From positions 1 to 48,987 of the forward strand of contig CAMNFR010000015.1 of the NCBI GenBank assembly GCA_946537305.1: 48,987 nt of DNA, read 5' to 3'. Shown here one piece after another: positions 43,126 to 48,987 of this stretch. Origin of the DNA: an uncultured Lachnospiraceae bacterium (GTDB lineage Bacteria > Bacillota > Clostridia > Lachnospirales > Lachnospiraceae). Below the pieces are notes generated by a model that worked only from the letters and a program-made list of their open reading frames with translations, was not told where the DNA came from and did no database searches. The position numbers and the translations under genes were made by a program. How positions within the stretch are numbered: position 1 is the stretch's first letter; every line of letters begins with the position of its first letter.

Positions 43126-44400
43126 ATGGTACGTGCAGTAGTAGGAGCAAACTGGGGCGACGAAGGTAAAGGAAAGATCACGGATATGCTGGCGGCGGAA
43201 TCGGACATTGTTATCCGTTTTCAGGGCGGCAGCAATGCCGGTCATACCATCATCAATCACTACGGGCGGTTCGCACTGCATCTGCTGCCCTCCGGCGTGT
43301 TTTATGATCATATCACCAGCATCATCGGAAACGGCGTGGCGCTGAACATCCCGTATCTGATCAGGGAAATTGATGCGCTGACGGCCGCGGGCGTGCCGGC
43401 GCCTCATATTCTGGTATCGGATCGCGCGCAGATTCTGATGCCGTATCATGTGAAATTCGATGAATACGAAGAGGAGCGCCTGGCCGGCAAATCCTTCGGT
43501 TCCACCAAATCCGGCATTGCGCCGTTCTATTCCGATAAATATGCCAAGATCGGCATTCAAGTGAGCGAACTGTTCGACGATGAGATCCTGGAGGACCGTG
43601 TGGATAAGATCTGCACGCTGAAGAATGTAATGCTGGAGCATCTGTATCACAAGCCGCTTCTGGTAAAAGAAGAGCTGATGGAAGAGCTGCACAGCTACCG
43701 GGATATGATCGCACCTTATGCGTGCGATGTATCTGCGTATCTTAGCGAAGCCATCCGGGAAGGGAAAAATATTCTGCTGGAGGGACAGCTGGGCTCCATG
43801 AAGGATCCGGACCACGGCATTTATCCCATGGTCACTTCTTCCTCCACGCTGGCGGCCTACGGCGCGATCGGCGCGGGCATTCCGCCTTATGCCATCGAAA
43901 ATATCACCGTGGTCTGCAAGGCCTATTCCAGTGCGGTAGGCGGCGGTGCCTTTGTGAGCGAGATCTTCGGCGACGAGGCAGAGGAGCTTCGTAAGCGCGG
44001 CGGCGACAAGGGTGAATACGGTGCCACCACGGGCCGTCCCCGTCGTGTGGGCTGGTTCGATGCGGTCGCGAGCCGCTACGGCTGCCGGGTGCAGGGAGCC
44101 ACAGAGGTGGTGCTGACCATCGTGGATGCCCTGGGATATCTGGATGAGATCCCGATGTGCGTGGGTTATGAGATCGACGGCAAGGTGGTGCGGGACTTCC
44201 CCGTGACCGCAAAGCTGGAAAAGGCAAAGCCCGTATGGGAGGTGCTGCCCGGCTGGAAATGCGATATCCGCGGCATCAAGACCTACGAGGAACTGCCGGA
44301 AAATTGCCGCCGGTATGTAGAAAAAATTGAGTCCGAACTGGGCGTGCGGGTAAGCATGGTCAGCAACGGTCCCGGAAGAGATGAGATCATCCGTAGATAA
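43126..44400 (+). CDS. purA: Adenylosuccinate synthetase
   Basis: 424 residues, full length. Motifs: VVGANWGDEGKGKITD (GTP loop), FQGGSNAGHTI, GVALNIPYLIREID region and TTGRPRRVGWFDAV, with catalytic Asp and His in the usual places. Joins IMP and aspartate with GTP to form adenylosuccinate, the first step from IMP to AMP. Monocistronic between its promoter and a strong terminator. GGAAAGAGG precedes the ATG. Confidence 0.97.
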   Translation: MVRAVVGANWGDEGKGKITDMLAAESDIVIRFQGGSNAGHTIINHYGRFALHLLPSGVFYDHITSIIGNGVALNIPYLIREIDALTAAGVPAPHILVSDRAQILMPYHVKFDEYEEERLAGKSFGSTKSGIAPFYSDKYAKIGIQVSELFDDEILEDRVDKICTLKNVMLEHLYHKPLLVKEELMEELHSYRDMIAPYACDVSAYLSEAIREGKNILLEGQLGSMKDPDHGIYPMVTSSSTLAAYGAIGAGIPPYAIENITVVCKAYSSAVGGGAFVSEIFGDEAEELRKRGGDKGEYGATTGRPRRVGWFDAVASRYGCRVQGATEVVLTIVDALGYLDEIPMCVGYEIDGKVVRDFPVTAKLEKAKPVWEVLPGWKCDIRGIKTYEELPENCRRYVEKIESELGVRVSMVSNGPGRDEIIRR

Positions 44401-44415
44401 TAAGAAAAATGCGTG

Positions 44416-44443
44416 GGGGAGGCACTGCCTCCCCTGTTTTTTT
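44416..44443 (+). terminator. Rho-independent terminator of purA
   Basis: GGGGAGGC (44416-44423), loop ACT, GCCTCCCC (44427-44434), then TGTTTTTTT: perfect 8-bp GC stem with a T-run. Confidence 0.92.
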
Positions 44444-44456
44444 ATATTTTTTTTAA

Positions 44457-44485
44457 TAGACAATTCTCTTAAGATAGTATATTCT
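44457..44485 (+). promoter_or_regulatory. Probable promoter of RND permease
   Basis: TAGACA (44457-44462), 17-bp spacer, TATTCT (44480-44485). AT-rich palindromic pieces follow (TTGTGTACAA near 44497-44506), which would suit a MarR/TetR-type repressor. A strong RBS (CCGGAGGAA) precedes the ATG. Confidence 0.4.
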
Positions 44486-44558
44486 AATATATTGAATTGT
44501 GTACAAGTCAACAGGAGGATGGAGAGAGTAGAGACGCCGTACTCCGGAGGAATTATTT

Positions 44559-47500
44559 ATGTCGAAATTTAGTGTCAAACGACCGTTTACCGTGCTGGTG
44601 GGAATCATTATGGTGCTGGTACTGGGCTATGTCAGCTTTACCAGCCTGACCACCGATCTTCTGCCGGAAATGAGCCTGCCCTATGTGGTGGTGATCACCA
44701 GCTATCCCGGCGCTTCTCCGGAACGTGTGGAGAGCGCGGTCACCGAGCCGCTGGAGGGCAGCCTGGGGCGCGTGTCCGGCGTGGTGAACGTAAGCAGTAC
44801 ATCGCGCGAGAACGTGAGCATGGTCATGCTGGAGTTCGAGAACGAGACAAACATGGACGGTGCCATGGTCAAGCTTTCTTCGCAGCTAGATCTGCTGACC
44901 CTTCCGGAGGAGGTGGGGAAACCCATGATTCTGGAAATATCCCCGGATCTTCTGGCGACCATGATGGTCACAGTGGACTATGAGGGGAAGGATATCTATG
45001 AGCTCACGGAATTCGTGGAGGAGACCGTGGTGCCATACATTGAGCGGCAGGAGGGCGTGGCGAGCGTAGACGTGAGCGGCGCCGTAGAGCAGCGCGTGGA
45101 GATCGCCCTGAACCAGACCAAGATCGATAAGATCAACGCGAAGCTTCGCGCCAAGGCGGAAGATGCCCTGGCGGATTCCGAGAAGGAACTGGAGGACGCC
45201 AAAAAAGAGTTTCAGGACGCCAAAGACCAGCTGGAGGAATCCAAGGACGATCTGAAAAAGAGCAAGTCAGATCTGAACAAGGCGGAAAATGAGCTGGAGG
45301 ATCAGCGCGACGAGCTGGCCAGCCAGCAGGAGGATACCTCCGGGGAACTGGCCAAAGCCAGTAAGCTGATGAACGAAGCGCTGGCTACCCAGAAAGCCTA
45401 TGAGACAAATGTAACTACACTGAAGGCGAATGAGACCGCGCTGAAGACCGAAAAGGAACAGTATGAAAAGGCCATCAACGAGGTGAATTCCAGCCTGGCG
45501 GCCCTGCATGATTCCCTGGGCATCGGCATTAAAGCGGCGACCCTGAACGAGATGCTGGGGGCCATGGATGAGATGACCCGCGAATATATGGGCGGTCTGC
45601 CGGCAAGCGTAGACCCCACGGACGCGGATGCCGTGAACGCTCTCTGGGAGCAGGTCAAGGCCATCGAAGGATTCGGCGAAAGCCTGGCCCTTGTGGAGGA
45701 GAACCTGGCCAATCTGCCGACAGATCTGGATGACGCTATGGCGGATGACGGCGCCAAGCTGTTCGCACTGCAGGGCATGCTGACCCAGGCCGGGCAGGAG
45801 GAAGCCGCGGCGCAGCTTTCCTATGAAAATCTGCTGACCTTAAAGACCGCGCAGGATGAGCGCATTCCGCAGATCGAAACAGAACTGGGCAATCTGAAGA
45901 CGGAGATCCAGGTGGCGGAAGCGGCCCTGAAGGAGGTCAACAAGGCCGTCAAGGAAGCCCTGGAGAAATATGAAGAAGTAGAAGCCGGCAAGATCTCTGC
46001 CGCCGCCGCGTTCGGCGCCGGACAGGCTCAGATTGCCGCGGGCATCTCTCAGGTACAGAGCGGAAAGGCGCAGGTGGAGAGCGGTGAAAAGCAGCTGGAG
46101 GACGGCGAAAAACAGCTGGAGGACAGCGAAGAGCAGCTGAAGGATGCCGAAAAATCATTGGAAGATGCCAGAAAAACGGCCCTGGACAATGCAAATCTGA
46201 ATGCGCTGCTGAAGCTGGATACCCTGTCGCAGCTGCTGACGGCCCAGAACTTTGACATGCCCGCCGGCTATGTGGAGGGCAGTGACGGCATAGACGTGCT
46301 GCTGAAGGTGGGAGAGCAGTTCGCCAGCATAGAGGATATTGAAAACCTGGTGCTCACACACATCGATGATATCGGCGACATCCGTGTAATTGACGTGGCG
46401 GATGTGGAGATGACGGACAACGCGGAAGATTCCTTTGCCCGCGTGAATGGCAACCAGGCATTGATGATCAGCGTGACCAAGGGCAGCACCGCCGGTACGG
46501 CGACCGTCTCCGATGAGGTGAACGAGGCCCTGGCGGAGCTTTCTGAACAGTACGACGGTCTGCATTTTATCAACCTGATGGACCAGGGCGAATATATCGA
46601 CCTGATCGTAGACTCCGTGACAAAGAACCTGCTGTGGGGCGCGCTGCTGGCCATTCTGGTGCTGCTGATCTTCCTGAAGGATCCCCGGCCTACCATTGTG
46701 GTGGCATTCAGCATCCCTCTGAGCGTGCTCTTTGCCGTGGTGCTGATGTATTTCACGGATATTACCCTGAATATTATTTCCCTGTCCGGTCTGGCGCTCG
46801 GCGTGGGTATGCTGGTGGATAACTCCATCGTTGTCATGGAAAATATCTACCGCATGCGCGGTCTGGGCGTGCCTCCGGCCCGCGCGGCGGTCAAGGGCGC
46901 AAAACAGGTAGGCGCGGCCATCGCGTCCTCCACCCTGACCACCATCTGTGTATTCCTGCCGATCGTGTTCACCAACGGTCTGGCACGTCAGCTGTTCACA
47001 GATATGGGACTGACTATCGCCTACAGCCTGATCGCCAGTCTGGTCGTGGCTATGACCGTGGTGCCTGCCATGAGCGCCACCGTGCTTAGGAATACGAAGG
47101 AGAGACCGCACCGCTGGTTCGACGCCGTCATGGTCGGCTACGAAAAACTGCTCCGTTTCTGCCTGCGCTTTAAGATCGTTCCCATCGCCGTCGCCCTGGG
47201 CCTGCTGATCTTCTGTGCCCAGGCCGTCACCAAGATGGGCCTGATCCTGATCCCGGATATCGGCGGAAATCAGATGACCATGACCATGACATCGCCGGAG
47301 GATACCACCAAGGAAGAGGCGTATGCCTTTGCCGATGAATTTATGTCGACCCTGATGGGCATGGACGGTGTGGAGACCGTGGGCATGATGAGCGGTTCCG
47401 CGGGCATTGGGTTGCTTTCCGGTGGCGGGGACGGGAGCGGTACCTCATTCAGTACCTATCTGATCCTTGACGATGAGACCGCGAATGATAACTCTGTGAT

Positions 47501-48728
47501 CGAGAAGCAGATCGACGCGTATTTTGAAAATCTGGACTGGGAGTATTCCGTTTCCGCCTCCAATATGAACATGAGCGCCGTGCTGGCTTCCGGCATGGAT
47601 GTGGAAATCTCCGGCCGCGATCTGGACAAGCTGGTGGAGATTTCGGAGGATGTGATGGGCATCCTGGAGAAGGTGGGCGGATTTGAAAATATCAGTAACG
47701 CCCAGGAAGAAGGGGCGCCTACCTGGCGGATCCTGGTCGATAAGACGGCAGCCATGCAGCTGAACCTGACCGTGGCCCAGGTATTCCAGGAACTTTCCGG
47801 ACGGCTGGCCACGGATAAGACCACCACCACGCTGATCGCCGAGGACGGCGAGTACGAGGTACATATCCTGGATCACACCAAAGATCTGAACATGGACAAC
47901 CTGATGGACATGACCTTCACCACCACCAAAATGGATGATGAAGGCAAGGAGGTAAAAGAGGAGCATCAGCTGAAGGAATTCGCCGAGCTGGCGGAGGGTA
48001 TCAGCATCGGCTCCATCACCCGCGAGAATCAGAGCCGCTATATTCACGTGACGGCTTCCGCCAAAGAAGGCGAAAACGTAACGCTGCTGTCCCGGAAGGT
48101 GGAGGATGAGCTGGAAAATTACCAGGTGCCTGCGGGCTACCAGGTGCATATCGGCGGTGAGACGGAATCTGTCACGGATGCCATGGAGGACATGTTGAAG
48201 ATGATTGCCCTGGCCATCGTGTTCATCTATATGATCATGGTGGCGCAGTTCCAGAGCCTGCTTTCGCCCTTTATTGTATTGTTTACCATACCGCTGGCCT
48301 TTACCGGCGGCCTGCTGGCCCTGATGCTTACCGGGGAACAGCTTTCCATGATTGCCATGATGGGCTTCCTGGTGCTGGCCGGCGTGGTCGTCAACAACGG
48401 TATTGTGTTTGTAGATTATGCCAATCAGCTACGCCTGTCCGGTATGGAGAGAAGAGAGGCGCTGGCGGAGACCGGCAAGCGCCGTATGCGGCCGATCCTG
48501 ATGACCGCCATGACCACCATCCTGGCCATGTGCACCATGGCCCTGGATCAGAGCTTTTCCGGCACCATGGGCCGCGGCATGGCCATCGTGACCATCGGCG
48601 GACTGGTCTATGCCACGCTGATGACATTGTTCATCGTTCCGGTGCTCTATGACCTGCTGTTCAAGAAAGAGGTAAAAGAGATCGATCTGGGAGAGCTGGA
48701 GAGCCTGGACGATATGGATGTTTTGTAG
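44559..48728 (+). CDS. RND efflux permease with large coiled-coil insertion
   Basis: 1389 residues against about 1030 for AcrB. First membrane segment at 8-30 (RPFTVLVGIIMVLVLGYVSF), a porter domain (to about 185), then an inserted alpha-helical coiled-coil region at about 190-545, rich in Glu/Lys/Ala/Gln with repeated heptads (KELEDAKKEFQDAKDQLEE; GEKQLEDGEKQLEDSEEQL). Membrane segments resume at about 690 (LLWGALLAILVLLIFL) and include the proton-relay helix GVGMLVDNSIVVMENI near 750, where the second Asp of AcrB is Asn; the second half repeats the layout to LFIVPVLYDLLF. Expected to export drugs or lipids by proton motive force. No membrane-fusion protein gene is adjacent; the coiled-coil insertion may stand in for one. 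Confidence 0.9.
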   Translation: MSKFSVKRPFTVLVGIIMVLVLGYVSFTSLTTDLLPEMSLPYVVVITSYPGASPERVESAVTEPLEGSLGRVSGVVNVSSTSRENVSMVMLEFENETNMDGAMVKLSSQLDLLTLPEEVGKPMILEISPDLLATMMVTVDYEGKDIYELTEFVEETVVPYIERQEGVASVDVSGAVEQRVEIALNQTKIDKINAKLRAKAEDALADSEKELEDAKKEFQDAKDQLEESKDDLKKSKSDLNKAENELEDQRDELASQQEDTSGELAKASKLMNEALATQKAYETNVTTLKANETALKTEKEQYEKAINEVNSSLAALHDSLGIGIKAATLNEMLGAMDEMTREYMGGLPASVDPTDADAVNALWEQVKAIEGFGESLALVEENLANLPTDLDDAMADDGAKLFALQGMLTQAGQEEAAAQLSYENLLTLKTAQDERIPQIETELGNLKTEIQVAEAALKEVNKAVKEALEKYEEVEAGKISAAAAFGAGQAQIAAGISQVQSGKAQVESGEKQLEDGEKQLEDSEEQLKDAEKSLEDARKTALDNANLNALLKLDTLSQLLTAQNFDMPAGYVEGSDGIDVLLKVGEQFASIEDIENLVLTHIDDIGDIRVIDVADVEMTDNAEDSFARVNGNQALMISVTKGSTAGTATVSDEVNEALAELSEQYDGLHFINLMDQGEYIDLIVDSVTKNLLWGALLAILVLLIFLKDPRPTIVVAFSIPLSVLFAVVLMYFTDITLNIISLSGLALGVGMLVDNSIVVMENIYRMRGLGVPPARAAVKGAKQVGAAIASSTLTTICVFLPIVFTNGLARQLFTDMGLTIAYSLIASLVVAMTVVPAMSATVLRNTKERPHRWFDAVMVGYEKLLRFCLRFKIVPIAVALGLLIFCAQAVTKMGLILIPDIGGNQMTMTMTSPEDTTKEEAYAFADEFMSTLMGMDGVETVGMMSGSAGIGLLSGGGDGSGTSFSTYLILDDETANDNSVIEKQIDAYFENLDWEYSVSASNMNMSAVLASGMDVEISGRDLDKLVEISEDVMGILEKVGGFENISNAQEEGAPTWRILVDKTAAMQLNLTVAQVFQELSGRLATDKTTTTLIAEDGEYEVHILDHTKDLNMDNLMDMTFTTTKMDDEGKEVKEEHQLKEFAELAEGISIGSITRENQSRYIHVTASAKEGENVTLLSRKVEDELENYQVPAGYQVHIGGETESVTDAMEDMLKMIALAIVFIYMIMVAQFQSLLSPFIVLFTIPLAFTGGLLALMLTGEQLSMIAMMGFLVLAGVVVNNGIVFVDYANQLRLSGMERREALAETGKRRMRPILMTAMTTILAMCTMALDQSFSGTMGRGMAIVTIGGLVYATLMTLFIVPVLYDLLFKKEVKEIDLGELESLDDMDVL

Positions 48729-48737
48729 GAGGATACG

Positions 48738-48987
48738 TTGGAATTTGACCTGCAAAAGGAATTAAAACAGCTGCCGGACAAGCCGGGGGTCTATCTGATG
48801 CATGACGCCATGGACCACATTATTTATGTGGGGAAGGCTGTGGTGCTGAAGAACCGTGTGCGCCAGTATTTTCAGAAGGGGGGCAATAAGTCCCCCAAGG
48901 TGCTGCGGATGGTATCCCAGATTGCCTGGTTCGAGACCATCGTGGTGGATTCGGAGGCGGAAGCCCTGGTGCTGGAGTGCAACCTGA
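48738..48987 (+). CDS. uvrC: Excinuclease UvrC, 3' partial
   Basis: Starts with TTG at 48738, five bases after AGGAGG (48727-48732), ten bases beyond the RND stop, and runs off the window end (83 codons). The product begins [23 protein letters not shown] and shows the GIY-YIG nuclease start (GVYLMHD...IIYVGKA...RVRQYF) of UvrC. It makes the 3' incision in nucleotide excision repair. The tight spacing suggests co-transcription with the RND permease gene. Confidence 0.93.
   Translation, partial: MEFDLQKELKQLPDKPGVYLMHDAMDHIIYVGKAVVLKNRVRQYFQKGGNKSPKVLRMVSQIAWFETIVVDSEAEALVLECNL

Noticed and set aside
44518-44572. Leader peptide starting at the ATG after AGGAGG upstream of the RND gene
   Set aside because: The ATG touches the Shine-Dalgarno sequence with no spacing, and the frame overlaps the true start of the permease; unlikely to be translated.

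Overview
The window looks like chromosome of a Gram-positive anaerobe of the class Clostridia, most likely Lachnospiraceae-like. This is inferred from strong GGAGG-type ribosome binding sites, sigma-A promoters, Thr/Ala/Glu-rich lipoprotein linkers, a PdaA-type deacetylase, a LytTR/GHKL two-component pair and typical Firmicutes families (GlpK, UraA-Upp, TypA, Dtd, Hsp33), together with fairly GC-rich coding sequence. No rRNA, tRNA, CRISPR array, complete insertion sequence or prophage was seen. The window opens inside a lipoprotein gene and closes inside uvrC.

Layout. 1-4012: end of a lipoprotein gene, a TIR-domain protein with zinc ribbons, and a secreted YD-like repeat protein. 4185-8878: an EamA transporter and a nitroreductase gene that loses its 3' part at about 5686, exactly where an opposing gene pair ends (a HAD protein and a ParB-HAD fusion); upstream of that pair is a MATE transporter fused to an RsbW-like ATPase domain. 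9132-14144: a cytoplasmic GH13 glycosidase, a lipoprotein, a cytoplasmic leucine-rich-repeat protein and an SH3b-polysaccharide deacetylase. 14176-17453: a large regulator with two helix-turn-helix (HTH) regions whose promoter carries five 13-bp repeats, and a lipoprotein. 17610-28823: a small protein with a tandemly repeated 3' end, a CstA-family transporter, a membrane protein/MoxR ATPase/VWA trio, a LytTR-GHKL two-component system, a methyltransferase, hslO and an aminotransferase. 28827-33708: an AraC regulator, typA, a LysR regulator, a 580-bp repeat-rich intergenic region and dtd. 33843-37630: uraA, upp and glpK. 37705-42824: a paralogue of the two-HTH regulator, a 49-codon gene coupled to a zinc-ribbon/TPR membrane protein, rsmF and a small XRE regulator. 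43126-48987: purA, a very large RND permease with a coiled-coil insertion, and the start of uvrC.

Functionally the window mixes housekeeping (purine and pyrimidine supply, translation quality control, redox chaperone, DNA repair) with envelope and signalling genes. The least explained material is: the ParB-HAD/HAD pair at the break of the nitroreductase gene; the MATE-ATPase fusion; the two paralogous two-HTH regulators, one with a repeat array on its own promoter; the mirror-symmetric set of four TTACAACCCG elements between lysR and dtd; and the zinc-ribbon TIR protein. Functions are assigned by reading motifs by eye; no database search was possible.
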